A DNA stretch of 64,000 nt from Paraburkholderia translucens (lineage in GTDB: Bacteria > Pseudomonadota > Gammaproteobacteria > Burkholderiales > Burkholderiaceae): the NCBI RefSeq assembly GCF_020881035.1, contig NZ_JAJITC010000004.1, positions 310,001 to 374,000 of the forward strand, in the 5' to 3' direction. Position 1 is the first letter of the stretch; every line of letters starts with the position of its first letter. The notes beneath the pieces were generated by a model. It saw only the letters and a program-made list of their open reading frames with translations. It did not search any database and was not told where the DNA came from. Shown here piece after piece: positions 34,354 to 43,579 of this stretch. The position numbers and the translations under genes were made by a program.

Positions 34354-35559
34354 ATGAATTCGGCGTTTTCGTTTCTGCCAGCGTGGCCGCTATCACCCGA
34401 TGCCATTTTCTGGGCAGGTCTTGCGTTGCTTGCCGCCGGTCTGTGCGGTGAGCTCTGCTATCGCGCGTGGCGTCTACCGCGTATTTCCGGCTATGCGGTG
34501 ATCGGCCTCGTGGCCGGCGCTGCCGGCTTTGGCGTGATCGATGCGGAAGCCGCGAGCGCCGCGCGGCCGCTGCTCGACGTCGCGCTCGGCCTGTTGCTGT
34601 TCGAACTGGGCAGCCGGCTGGATCTGCGCTGGATTCGCCGTAACCCATGGCTGATCCTGTCGAGCGTCGCCGAGGCCACGCTGACTTTCGTGCTGGTACT
34701 GCCGGTGCTTCTGTTTCTGCGCGTGCCGTTGATGGTCGCGACCGTACTCGCCGCGATCGCGATGGCGACATCCCCGGCGATGATGATCCAGCTCAAAACG
34801 GAGCTGCGCGCCGAAGGCCAGGTCACGCAGCGTCTTCTGACCTTGACCGCGCTGAATAGCATGTATGCGGTCGTAATTGAAAAGCTCGTGTCGAGCTGGC
34901 TGCATCAGGAGGTTTACGGCAACGTGTTGGCGACCATCCTACAGCCGGTGTATCTGCTGGTCGGCTCGCTCGTTCTCGCGTACCTGCTTGCGCGCACCTG
35001 CACGTTCTTTTATCGGCGCCTTAACATGCACGACGAGCATTCGTTCGTCGCGCTGTTCGGGCTCGTGCTGCTCGCCATCGCGATCGCGCATCTGTTCAAG
35101 CTGTCCACGATTCTCGCGCTGCTCGCCGCGGGCATCATCGTGAAGAATCACGAAGCGCGGCCGCAGTTGTGGCCGCAGCATTTCGGCACGGCCGGCTGGC
35201 TACTGACGGTTATCCTGTTCGTGCTGACGCTCACGTCGTTCGAGTGGAAGCACATCGCGTTGGGCGGAGTGGCGGCGCTGGGCCTGATTGTTGCGCGGCT
35301 CGTCGCGAAGCTGGCCGGTGTGCTGGCGTTCGCGAAGCCGAGCGGCCTGAACTGGAAGCAGGGCGTCGCGCTCGGGCTGTCGTTGTCACCCATGTCGGCG
35401 CTTGCGTATCTGCTCGTCGACGATACGTACAACCTGTATCCGAATTTCGATCCGCAACTGCGCGCGATCGTCATGTGTTCGATATTTGTGCTGCAGATTC
35501 TCGGGCCGTGGCTCGTTTATCGCAGCCTTGCGCTCGTCGCCGAACGGCGCGAGGCGTAA
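34354..35559 (+). CDS. CPA2-family cation/proton antiporter (KefB-like membrane domain)
   Basis: A 401-aa inner-membrane protein with about 11-12 hydrophobic helices and no cytoplasmic TrkA/KTN domain, so it is shorter than KefB/KefC. Landmarks are ISGYAVIGLVAGAAGFG, LLDVALGLLLFELGSRLDL and FVALFGLVLLAIAIAHLFKLS. It probably exchanges K+ or Na+ for protons; ion and direction cannot be told. ATG at 34354 has AAGGAGAA upstream. It lies between two DnaA-box-bearing spacers, 88 bp before ybdK. Confidence 0.8.
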   Translation: MNSAFSFLPAWPLSPDAIFWAGLALLAAGLCGELCYRAWRLPRISGYAVIGLVAGAAGFGVIDAEAASAARPLLDVALGLLLFELGSRLDLRWIRRNPWLILSSVAEATLTFVLVLPVLLFLRVPLMVATVLAAIAMATSPAMMIQLKTELRAEGQVTQRLLTLTALNSMYAVVIEKLVSSWLHQEVYGNVLATILQPVYLLVGSLVLAYLLARTCTFFYRRLNMHDEHSFVALFGLVLLAIAIAHLFKLSTILALLAAGIIVKNHEARPQLWPQHFGTAGWLLTVILFVLTLTSFEWKHIALGGVAALGLIVARLVAKLAGVLAFAKPSGLNWKQGVALGLSLSPMSALAYLLVDDTYNLYPNFDPQLRAIVMCSIFVLQILGPWLVYRSLALVAERREA

Positions 35560-35646
35560 GCGTGAAACGCGCGTCTGGTTGATTCGCGCGTTTCACGAAC
35601 CCGTTTTCAACACCTTCGCTTCAAACGACCTGATCCAGGGGACGCT

Positions 35647-36762
35647 ATGTCACTCGAACCCTTCATCGATTCGAAACCGTTCACGTTCGGTATCGAACTC
35701 GAAATGCAGATCGTCAATACGCACGACTATGATCTGACCAAAGCCGGCACGGACCTGCTGCGCCTCATCAAGGATGAAAAAATCCCCGGCAATATCACGC
35801 CGGAGATCACCGAAAGCATGATCGAGCTGTCGACCGGCATCTGCACGTCGCACGAGCAGGCGGTCGCCGATCTGCGCAAGATTCGCGACACGCTGGTGTC
35901 CGCGGCCGACCATCTGAACGTCGGCCTGTGCGGCGGCGGCACCCATCCCTTCCAGCAATGGAGTGAGCGGCAGATCGTCGATACGCCGCGCTTTCAGTAT
36001 CTTTCCGAGCTGTACGGCTATCTCGCCAAGCAGTTCACCGTGTTCGGCCAGCATGTGCACATCGGGTGCCCGAATCCGAACAGCGCGCTCTATCTGCTGC
36101 ATTCGATGTCGCGTTTCATCCCGCATTTCATTGCCCTGTCCGCGTCATCGCCTTTCGTACAGGGGGTGGATACCGGGTTTCATTCGGCACGGCTCAATTC
36201 CGTATTCGCGTTTCCGCTGTCGGGCCGCGCGCCGTTCGTGCTGACGTGGGACAGCTTCGAGGAGTATTTCTCGAAGATGGTCCACACGGGCGTGGTCAAC
36301 AGCATGAAGGATTTCTATTGGGACATTCGGCCGAAGCCTGGCTTCGGCACGATCGAAGTACGGGTGATGGACACGCCCTTTTCGGTGGATCGCGCCGCGG
36401 CTATTGCCTGCTACATCCAGACGCTCGCGCGTCATCTGCTGCTCGATAAGCCGATCACGCCTCAGGAAGACGACTATCTGGTCTATACCTTCAACCGGTT
36501 CGAGGCGTGCCGCTTCGGACTCGGCGGCACCTGCATCAATCCGCAAACCGGGGAACGCAAGACGATTTCCGAGGACATCCTCGAAACGCTCGATCGGATC
36601 GCACCGCACGCGCAAGCGCTCGGTTCGGTCAATGCGCTGGCCGAAGTCGGCGCGATCGCGCGCGGCCAGGTCAATGACGCGACGTGGCTTCGCAGCGTAT
36701 TTGCGCAGGAAAAGTCTTTGCACGAAGCGGTGCGGCAGCAGTGTTTGCAGTGGCGTGCGTAG
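35647..36762 (+). CDS. ybdK: YbdK-type carboxylate-amine ligase (glutamate-cysteine ligase family 2)
   Basis: A 371-aa ATP-grasp-like GCS2 protein. Motifs are [10 protein letters not shown] near the N-terminus, [24 protein letters not shown] and [14 protein letters not shown]. coli YbdK has weak gamma-glutamyl-cysteine ligase activity; the true substrate is uncertain. It is distinct from the GshA at 9015. A strong terminator follows at 36818. Confidence 0.88.
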   Translation: MSLEPFIDSKPFTFGIELEMQIVNTHDYDLTKAGTDLLRLIKDEKIPGNITPEITESMIELSTGICTSHEQAVADLRKIRDTLVSAADHLNVGLCGGGTHPFQQWSERQIVDTPRFQYLSELYGYLAKQFTVFGQHVHIGCPNPNSALYLLHSMSRFIPHFIALSASSPFVQGVDTGFHSARLNSVFAFPLSGRAPFVLTWDSFEEYFSKMVHTGVVNSMKDFYWDIRPKPGFGTIEVRVMDTPFSVDRAAAIACYIQTLARHLLLDKPITPQEDDYLVYTFNRFEACRFGLGGTCINPQTGERKTISEDILETLDRIAPHAQALGSVNALAEVGAIARGQVNDATWLRSVFAQEKSLHEAVRQQCLQWRA

Positions 36763-36817
36763 TCACGAGGACTGCACGTAAACCGTTTGCGTGCGCCATG
36801 TACGCCACGTTTCGACG

Positions 36818-36843
36818 AAACCCGCCACGCGCGGGTTTTTTTT
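36818..36843 (+). terminator. Intrinsic terminator of ybdK
   Basis: AAACCCGC (36818-36825) pairs with GCGGGTTT (36831-36838) around a 5-nt loop; the T-run continues to eight. Confidence 0.85.
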
Positions 36844-37137
36844 CGTAAGAATTTTTTTATGATTTTTCGCGCGCCGAGCCCTTCAGGTTTTTCGAAACTT
36901 TACGTATACAAGCGTAGTATTCGTAAGCAGGCTTGTTAAAGTCTGTGGACAACTGAATAATTTCTTGCAAAGTCAACGCGCTGGCGAAATGATAACTGGG
37001 CTCGCGAAATCACTGTCGGCCAAGCCCGGCGGGAAGAACCGAGGAATCGTTCAACTTGCTGCAAGTGCTTGTTGCGAAACGGTGCACAGGCTGTCCAAAG
37101 GTTTTCCCCGGCTTATCCACAGCCCCCGTTGGATAAG
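36844..37137. other. Candidate replication-origin segment B (DnaA-box-like sites, AT-rich tract)
   Basis: Part of the 574-bp spacer 36763-37336. A T-rich stretch follows the ybdK terminator (about 36844-36910). Then come the DnaA-box-like 9-mers TTGTCCACA on the minus strand (36944-36952) and a perfect TTATCCACA (37113-37121), plus a weaker partial match in 37128-37137. A GTAAAC hexamer at 36779 echoes segment A. It could be the second half of a bipartite origin or a DnaA-controlled promoter for the marR gene. Confidence 0.45.
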
Positions 37138-37336
37138 TTAGCTGTACGATTTGCAGCTCTCGCATAGAATGTCGTTTTTCGCCGCCTCGAGCCCCCGAGG
37201 CGGTATATTTTTGAGATAGATAGCAAAAACGGCTTCATCCGCGGTTGGGAGAAGCCACCACACACACGCAACGGGCGTATACCGGCAGGCAGTCGCCGGC
37301 ATTGCACCCGAACAGTAAATAAACGAATCGAAGATT

Positions 37337-37975
37337 ATGAGCGAAGGCGTATACGGAGAACAGGCAACCGGGCGAGTGACCCACAGCCTCTTGCGATTGA
37401 GCACGGCGATGCGAAGCCAGGCTTGGGAATGGGCGGAAGGCGCAGGCCTGACGCCGACCCAGGGCGAAATTCTCGTGCTGTTGATGCAACGCAAGGGGCC
37501 GATGCGTCTCGGCGAAATCGCGCGTGAAACGGCGCTGACCGCCGCGACCACCAGCGATGCGGTGAGCACGCTCGAAACCAAGGGCCTCGTCGAAAAGCGT
37601 CGCGCGCTCGACGACGGTCGCGCGCTCGCGGTACGCCTGACCTCGCGTGGCCGCACCGCCGCCAAACGTGCGGCGCAATGGCCGGACTTCCTGAGCAAGG
37701 CGGTCGGTACGCTGCGCGACGAGGAGCAGGCCGTGTTCTATCGCACGCTGCTCAAGACCATCTATCAGCTCGAAGCGCAAAATACGATCCCCTCGCATCG
37801 CATGTGCCTGAGCTGCACGCATCTCCAGCCGAGCAAGAATCCAAAGAAAACGCCGCATCATTGCGCGCTGCTCGACCTGAACATGGCGGACACCGATCTG
37901 CGTCTCGACTGCTCCGTGCACGAAACCGCTGACGTCGCCACTCAAAAGAAGACCTGGAAGATCTTCGCCCAGTAA
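37337..37975 (+). CDS. MarR-family regulator with C-terminal four-cysteine motif
   Basis: A 212-aa winged-helix regulator. The MarR core (about 15-150) has MRLGEIARETALTAATTSDAV and wing RRALDDGRALAVRL. It is followed by an extra C-terminal segment with C157-x2-C160, H174-H175-C176 and C192, spaced as a metal or Fe-S site. This suggests redox or metal sensing. It is monocistronic and directly follows the DnaA-box-bearing spacer. Targets are unknown. Confidence 0.82.
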   Translation: MSEGVYGEQATGRVTHSLLRLSTAMRSQAWEWAEGAGLTPTQGEILVLLMQRKGPMRLGEIARETALTAATTSDAVSTLETKGLVEKRRALDDGRALAVRLTSRGRTAAKRAAQWPDFLSKAVGTLRDEEQAVFYRTLLKTIYQLEAQNTIPSHRMCLSCTHLQPSKNPKKTPHHCALLDLNMADTDLRLDCSVHETADVATQKKTWKIFAQ

Positions 37976-38118
37976 CGCGGCGCCTTGCGGGGCAATCCGC
38001 TAACATGGTTTGGCCGGCAGCGGCGGGCGGCAGGCGCCGCCTGTCTGCCGGCCGGCGCCGTGCAAGGGTCGGGGCGTTGGGGGCCGGTCGTTAGTTAACC
38101 TGAAGATGGGGCAAGCCG

Positions 38119-38832
38119 ATGAACCGGGAAGTACTGGCGATTCGCCATGTGCACTTCGAGGATCTGGGCAGTCTCGAGCTCGTGCTCGGCGAGCGCGGGC
38201 GTCCCGTCCGTTATCTCGATGTGGGCGTCGCCCGTATCGAGGCGCCCAATCCGGTTGCCGCGTCGCTAGTGGTCGTGCTCGGCGGCCCGCTCAGCGCCAC
38301 TGACGAAGCGCTATATCCCACGCTCAAGCCGTTGCTGTCGTTGATCGAAAAACGCATCGCCGCCGGTCTGCCTACGCTCGGCATCTGCCTCGGCGCACAA
38401 CTGATCGCGCGGGCGCTCGGTGAGCGCGTCTATCCGGCGGCTCAGGCCGAACTCGGCTGGACGCCGCTCACGCTGACCGATGCCGGCCGGGTCTCGCCGC
38501 TACGCCATCTGGATGGCGCTCATACGTCGATGCTGCATTGGCATGGAGATACCTTCGATCTGCCCGCCAACGCGACCCGTCTCGCATCGACTCCGGCCTG
38601 CGAGAATCAGGCCTTCGCATGGGGCGATCATGTGCTGTGCTTGCAGTGTCATCCCGAGATCCGGGCCGACCGGTTCGAGCCCTGGCTGATTGGGAATGCG
38701 AACGAACTAGCCGGCCGCGGCATCGACGCGCGTCGGTTGCGCGCCGACACCGCTCGATACGGCCCTGCGCTCGAAGCCGCCGCGTGCCGCATGTTCGGCG
38801 AATGGCTCGATCAGGTCGAACCGAAAATCTGA
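38119..38832 (+). CDS. Class I glutamine amidotransferase-like protein
   Basis: A 237-aa stand-alone GATase1 domain resembling GMP-synthase-like amidotransferases. Nucleophile C90 is in LGICLGAQL, and the His-Glu of the triad is in QCHPEIRAD. Such proteins hydrolyse glutamine or gamma-glutamyl compounds; the acceptor is unknown. ATG at 38119 is preceded by GGGG-rich sequence. It appears monocistronic. Confidence 0.85.
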   Translation: MNREVLAIRHVHFEDLGSLELVLGERGRPVRYLDVGVARIEAPNPVAASLVVVLGGPLSATDEALYPTLKPLLSLIEKRIAAGLPTLGICLGAQLIARALGERVYPAAQAELGWTPLTLTDAGRVSPLRHLDGAHTSMLHWHGDTFDLPANATRLASTPACENQAFAWGDHVLCLQCHPEIRADRFEPWLIGNANELAGRGIDARRLRADTARYGPALEAAACRMFGEWLDQVEPKI

Positions 38833-38941
38833 CCGGCTAGCCGAATGGCCTCGTTGGCGTCCGGTCCGCCGCCACGTTCATGCAGCAATCCGCTTGCAGT
38901 GCTATGCTCGATCGCTCTCGGGCTTTCATTGGACGTAATCC

Positions 38942-40054
38942 ATGAGCGCGCTTTTCTCTCCGCTCACGCTGCGTAGCGTGACGCTTCCCAATCGTATCGT
39001 CGTCTCCCCGATGTGCCAGTACTCCGCGGAACGCGGTGAAGCGGTCGCGTGGCACATGATTCACCTCGGCAGTCTCGCGCTGTCCGGCGCGGGCATGCTG
39101 TGCATCGAAGCAACCGCAGTCGAGCCGGATGGCCGCATCACGCCGGGCGATCTCGGCTTGTGGGACGACGCGACCGAAGAGGCGCTCGTGCCGGTGCTGG
39201 CCGCGATCCGCAAGCATTCGCATATCAGCGTGACGATGCAACTGGCGCACGCGGGCCGCAAGGCGTCGAGCCATGTGCCGTGGGAAGGCGGCCAGCTGAT
39301 TCCGGTGTCGCAGGGCGGGTGGCTCCCGCATGCGCCGTCGTCCTTGCCGCACAAAGCGGGCGAGGAGCCGCCGCTTGCGCTCGATGTCGCCGGCCTGAAG
39401 CGGATTCGCGAGGCGTTCGCCGCATCCGCGCGGCGCGCCGCGCGTCTCGGCGTCGATGCGCTCGAAGTGCATGCCGCGCACGGCTATCTGCTGCATCAGT
39501 TCCTGTCGCCGATCGCGAATCAGCGCACCGACGACTACGGCGGCTCGCGCGAAAATCGCATGCGTTTTCCGCTCGAAATCTTCGACATCGTGCGTGCCGC
39601 GTTCCCTGCCGACAAACCGGTCGGCGTGCGCGTGTCGGCGACTGACTGGGTCGAAGGCGGCTGGACGCTCGAAGATACGATCGCGTTTGCGCACGAGCTG
39701 GAAAAGCGCGGCTGCGACTGGATCGACGTGTCGTCGGGAGGCGTGTCGCCGTTGCAGAAAATCCCCCTCGAACCGGGCTATCAGATCCCCTTCGCGAAGG
39801 CGGTCAAACACGCAACCGGTCTGACGACGATCGGCGTTGGACTCATCACCGATCCGCTGCACGCCGAGCAGCTGATCGAAGCGGGCGATGCCGATCTGAT
39901 CGCGCTAGCTCGCGGGTTGCTCTATAACCCGCGCTGGCCGTGGCATGCCGCCGCGCAACTCGGCGCGACGGTCGAAGCGCCACCGCAGTACTGGCGTTCG
40001 CAGCCGCGCGATCAGAAAGCGCTGTTCGGCGAGATTTCGTTCGGTCAACGGTGA
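38942..40054 (+). CDS. NADH:flavin oxidoreductase, old yellow enzyme family (YqjM/XenA class)
   Basis: A 370-aa FMN TIM-barrel ene-reductase that reduces activated C=C bonds or nitro compounds with NAD(P)H. It is of the thermophilic-like/YqjM class: the early Cys in SPMCQYSA (C25), HAGRKA, the catalytic His pair in EVHAAHGYLLHQF, and the FMN-phosphate region VGLITDPLHAEQLIEAGDAD. A weak terminator follows at 40154. Confidence 0.9.
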   Translation: MSALFSPLTLRSVTLPNRIVVSPMCQYSAERGEAVAWHMIHLGSLALSGAGMLCIEATAVEPDGRITPGDLGLWDDATEEALVPVLAAIRKHSHISVTMQLAHAGRKASSHVPWEGGQLIPVSQGGWLPHAPSSLPHKAGEEPPLALDVAGLKRIREAFAASARRAARLGVDALEVHAAHGYLLHQFLSPIANQRTDDYGGSRENRMRFPLEIFDIVRAAFPADKPVGVRVSATDWVEGGWTLEDTIAFAHELEKRGCDWIDVSSGGVSPLQKIPLEPGYQIPFAKAVKHATGLTTIGVGLITDPLHAEQLIEAGDADLIALARGLLYNPRWPWHAAAQLGATVEAPPQYWRSQPRDQKALFGEISFGQR

Positions 40055-40153
40055 CGCCCGTGGCACGTTGAACGAACGCAGCGGCTGACGGTTGAAGGAA
40101 GCCGTCGACAGCGTGTAGGATGCCGGTTGTGGCGCAATGCGCGTCGCAAGTCG

Positions 40154-40180
40154 ACGCGGCGCTTGCAGGGCGCCGCGTTT
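40154..40180 (+). terminator. Probable terminator after the old yellow enzyme gene
   Basis: ACGCGGCGC (40154-40162) and GCGCCGCGT (40170-40178) form a 9-bp stem with a 7-nt loop; the following T-tract is interrupted (TTTGTTATTT). Confidence 0.55.
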
Positions 40181-40266
40181 GTTATTTGCGTCAGAAATTG
40201 CCGCGCGCTAGACGCGCCTGACGATAACCAGACCTCATTCCCCAGTTCTTCACAAGGATTCATTCA

Positions 40267-40779
40267 ATGAATTCACGCAGGATCGCCGTGCGCCGTTCGG
40301 GTGTGCACGGCAAAGGCGTGTTTGCTCTCGAGCCGATTGCGGCAGGGGAGCGGCTGATCGAATACAAGGGCGAGCGGATTAGCTGGAAAGAAGCGTTGCG
40401 CCGTCATCCGCATAATCCGGCCGAACCGAACCACACGTTTTATTTCGCGCTGGATAACGGCAAGGTCATCGACGGCAAGGTGAACGGCAACAGTGCGCGC
40501 TGGATCAACCATTCGTGCGCACCGAACTGCGAGGCCGAGGAAATCGACGGGCACGTGTATGTGCATGCGCTGCGCGATATCGCCGAAGGCGAGGAAGTCT
40601 TTTACGACTACGGGCTCGTGATCGACGCGCGCCAGACAAAGAAGCTGAAAAAGGAATACGAATGCCGCTGCGGCGCGCGCAAGTGCCGCGGCACGATGCT
40701 GGCGCCGCCGCAGAAGGGCAAGCGCGGCGGCAAGCCGGAGAAGTCCGGCACGCCGGCGAAGAAATCGAAGAAGAAATGA
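40267..40779 (+). CDS. SET-domain protein-lysine N-methyltransferase
   Basis: A 170-aa protein with a complete SET fold, the class best known from eukaryotic histone methyltransferases. It shows GKGVFA (16-20), the knot motif NHSCAPN (81-87), catalytic-site YDY (113-115) and a post-SET CxC...C (C133, C135, C140). A Lys/Gly-rich tail of about 25 residues (GKRGGKPEKSG, then KKSKKK) is likely disordered or nucleic-acid binding. Target proteins are unknown; a nucleoid protein such as HU is one possibility. The gene has its own terminator. Confidence 0.88.
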   Translation: MNSRRIAVRRSGVHGKGVFALEPIAAGERLIEYKGERISWKEALRRHPHNPAEPNHTFYFALDNGKVIDGKVNGNSARWINHSCAPNCEAEEIDGHVYVHALRDIAEGEEVFYDYGLVIDARQTKKLKKEYECRCGARKCRGTMLAPPQKGKRGGKPEKSGTPAKKSKKK

Positions 40780-40812
40780 GGCGCGGCTCGCGAGCGCGGG
40801 CCACTCAAATCG

Positions 40813-42324
40813 CTATACCGGCGCCGAGTGCGCCGGTTTTTTTGTGGCGTGCCGCGCGTTCGCATCGTGGCTGGTGGCAGCATCGGCGGACCCGCCACGC
40901 GGCAACAACGGAATTCTCACGATAAAGCGTGCGCCTCCCTCCGGCGCATCCTCGTAATGGACGCTGCCATGATGCAGCACCATGATGTCGTGGACGATGG
41001 CGAGGCCGAGACCCGCGCCGCTGTCGACGCCCGCGTCGGCCTGTCCGTCGCCCCGGAAAAACCGCTTGAACAGATCCGCCTGCTGCGAACGCGGCACGCC
41101 CGGCCCGTTGTCTTCGACGACGATCTCGGCCATGCGCAGATCGTCGATCAAGGTCTGCGAAACCGTCACCGTGATACGCGCACCGTCGGCGCGCGCGGGC
41201 GGCACATACTTCAGCGCGTTGTCGAGCAGGTTCGCGATCACCTCATGCAGCAGCACCGGGCTGCCGCGCACCATCAACGGATCACCGTTCGACGGATCGT
41301 CGAGGCGCTGGAAGCCGAGATCCACGTGCACCCGCAGCGCGCGCGGCACCCACTCGGCGCCGGTGTCGAATGCGAGCGCGGCCATGTCGACATTGACGAA
41401 GCGGGCGGCCTGCTCGCCCGGCTCGGCGCGCGCGAGCGACAGTAGCTGATTCGACAGCCGCACCGCGCGATCGGCCGCCGCGCGCAGCTCGCGAACGGCC
41501 GCGAGCGTCTGCTGCGGATCGCGCGCGACGGCCGCCTGCTCCGCATGCAGCTTCACCGCGGTGAGCGGCGTGCGCAACTGATGGGCGGCATCGGCGATGA
41601 ATTTGCGTTGGGCATCGAGGGCGGCTTTCAAACGATCGAGGAGCGCGTTCAGCGCGCCCGTCAGCGGACGGATCTCGACCGGCACATAGGTTTCGTCGAC
41701 CGGTTCGAGCGACGTGTGGGTCTGCCGGTTCAGCGAATCGGCGAGCGCAGTCAGCGGATTGAGCTGCTGATTGACGACGCGCCAGACGATCACCCAGCCG
41801 GCCAGCAGCAGCAGCAATAGCGGCATCATGATCGCGACGAGGAACTCGGCTGCGATGCGGAAGCGATGATGCACGGGCTGGCCCACTTCGACGACGATCG
41901 GATTGCCGCTCGGCTGATCGACCCGCACCTGCGCGACGCGCACGGTCACGCCTTCGTGCTGCGTCTCGAACACGTACGCGTAATGCATGCGGCGCACGTT
42001 GGTGCCCTGCAGCGGGAGTTTGTCGTCGCCGGCAATCTCGGTATCGCCGGTGCTGATCCGGTAGACCAGTTGTTCGACCGGGTCGGAGAACATCGCCTGC
42101 GCGAGCGGCGGCACCGTGACGGGCGCGTCCGGTCCGGCAATCTGAATCTGTTTGGAAATTGCGGTCGCGAGGTCCGCGAGCGAGCGGTCGACCACGTGCT
42201 GCGTGTACTGCCAGGCGAGCCAGTAAGCGATCAGACCGCTCATCAGCGCGAGCAGCGACAGGGGAGCAGCGAGGCGCCGCAGCAGCGTGCGGCGCAGACT
42301 ATTGGCGGCGGCCGGCTGGTGCAT
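40813..42324 (-). CDS. Sensor histidine kinase (TctE-like)
   Basis: A 503-aa inner-membrane kinase with two helices (about 18-40 and 160-183) flanking a periplasmic 2CSK_N sensor of about 120 residues. Phospho-acceptor His248 lies in FIADAAHQLRTPL, followed by N box NLLDNALKY, DNGPGVP and GAGLGLAIV. TctDE-type systems often sense organic acids. The cognate regulator gene lies 155 bp upstream on the same strand. The last codons run through the terminator of the SET gene. Confidence 0.9.
   Translation of the reverse strand: MHQPAAANSLRRTLLRRLAAPLSLLALMSGLIAYWLAWQYTQHVVDRSLADLATAISKQIQIAGPDAPVTVPPLAQAMFSDPVEQLVYRISTGDTEIAGDDKLPLQGTNVRRMHYAYVFETQHEGVTVRVAQVRVDQPSGNPIVVEVGQPVHHRFRIAAEFLVAIMMPLLLLLLAGWVIVWRVVNQQLNPLTALADSLNRQTHTSLEPVDETYVPVEIRPLTGALNALLDRLKAALDAQRKFIADAAHQLRTPLTAVKLHAEQAAVARDPQQTLAAVRELRAAADRAVRLSNQLLSLARAEPGEQAARFVNVDMAALAFDTGAEWVPRALRVHVDLGFQRLDDPSNGDPLMVRGSPVLLHEVIANLLDNALKYVPPARADGARITVTVSQTLIDDLRMAEIVVEDNGPGVPRSQQADLFKRFFRGDGQADAGVDSGAGLGLAIVHDIMVLHHGSVHYEDAPEGGARFIVRIPLLPRGGSADAATSHDANARHATKKPAHSAPV
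40817..40841 (+). terminator. Intrinsic terminator of the SET gene
   Basis: ACCGGCGC (40817-40824) pairs with GCGCCGGT (40830-40837), 5-nt loop, then seven T. The hairpin overlaps the last codons of the convergent histidine-kinase gene. Confidence 0.85.
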
Positions 42325-42479
42325 GATCGTATGCGCGGGATAGTGACAACTGCGGTGGCAACGACGCGAAGCGCCCAGAGACAGTCGGGATGCCGGCTCG
42401 GCGCGCGGCGGGCACAGCCGCGGCGCGGCGCCGGTCCGGCGCCGTCAGGCCGCGACTCGATGCGCGGCCTTCACGACGA

Positions 42480-43166
42480 TCATGCGGCCTGGCGAATTTC
42501 CTGCAACAGGTAGCCGAAGCCACGCACGGTGACGATTTCGACACGGCAGTTCTCGAGCTTCTTGCGCACGCGGTGCACGTAGACTTCGATCGCGGTATCG
42601 CCGAGATCGCCGCCGAAGTGCGTGAGGTGATCCTGAAGTTGCGCCTTGCTGACCACGCGGCCATGACGCAGCAGCAGCATTTCGAGCACCGCGAATTCGC
42701 GCGGCGACAACTCGAGCGGCTTGTCGTCGTTGAAGATGCGGCGATCTACGCCCGACAGGCGCACGCCACCGAGCGACACCTCCGGACGCGGCATGTCGCC
42801 GTGCGGACCGCTGCGGCGCATCACCGCGCGAATGCGCGCTTCGAGCTCGGCGGGTTCGAACGGCTTCAGCATATAGTCGTCGGCGCCCGAGTTCAGGCCT
42901 TGGACGCGATCGTTCAGTTCGTCGCGCGCGGTCAGGATGATCACCGGCGTGTGACGATTGCTCTGGCGGAAACGCGACAGCAGCGTCATGCCGTCGATGC
43001 CCGGCAGACCCAGATCGAGAATCACGAGTTCGTGGCGGTTTTGCGTGAGGGCCTGCTCGGCAAAGATGCCGTCATGGACCATGTCGACAGTGAAGCCGGC
43101 TTGTTCGAGACTGCTTTGGATGCCGCGTGCGATGGGGCGGTCATCTTCGATCAGAAGGAGTCGCAT
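42480..43166 (-). CDS. OmpR-family response regulator (TctD-like)
   Basis: A 228-aa regulator. The receiver domain has acidic pair EDD (7-9), phospho-acceptor D51 (VILDLGLPG), Thr in ILTARD and Lys in LKPFEPAEL; the C-terminal winged helix has DTAIEVYVHRVRKKLE. It pairs with the kinase downstream. The 155-bp gap between them is extremely GC-rich and contains several potential hairpins but no gene. Confidence 0.92.
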   Translation of the reverse strand: MRLLLIEDDRPIARGIQSSLEQAGFTVDMVHDGIFAEQALTQNRHELVILDLGLPGIDGMTLLSRFRQSNRHTPVIILTARDELNDRVQGLNSGADDYMLKPFEPAELEARIRAVMRRSGPHGDMPRPEVSLGGVRLSGVDRRIFNDDKPLELSPREFAVLEMLLLRHGRVVSKAQLQDHLTHFGGDLGDTAIEVYVHRVRKKLENCRVEIVTVRGFGYLLQEIRQAA

Positions 43167-43315
43167 GGATTTCGCTCAAGTACAATGGGTTTAGGCGTTT
43201 GGGCAAGTGGTTCGCCGGGGCGCCTGCTGCACAGGCAGCGCGAGAAGCGGTGGAAAACGCGCCGCAAAGCCGCTGTCGGGCCGTCCCGTAGCACCTTGCC
43301 AGCCGTCACGAAGTC

Positions 43316-43540
43316 ATGTCCGAGATAAGCATTCACGAACTGGAAGCCGCGATCAACTTCTGGCGGGCCCGCTCACCTTCGAGCGGCGACGAACTCGTTC
43401 TGTGCAAGGAGGCAAGCGCGCTCTCCAAGCCATATGCGCTGCTGATTGTACAGCGTCGGAAGTCGCTATCACTGGATCGTTTCGACCCGATTGCACGGCA
43501 GGCGTGGGAAGCTTACGTTCAACTTAATAATAGCCTGTAG
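43316..43540 (+). CDS. DUF3717 family protein
   Basis: A 74-aa acidic-to-neutral protein starting MSEISIHELEAAINFWRARSP, matching the small DUF3717 family found mainly in Burkholderiales. It has no signal peptide or membrane helix. Function is unknown. It is divergent from the response-regulator gene (150-bp spacer). Confidence 0.78.
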   Translation: MSEISIHELEAAINFWRARSPSSGDELVLCKEASALSKPYALLIVQRRKSLSLDRFDPIARQAWEAYVQLNNSL

Positions 43541-43579
43541 AACTGAAGGTTTACCTAGGGAATTGCCTGCATTGCCCTT

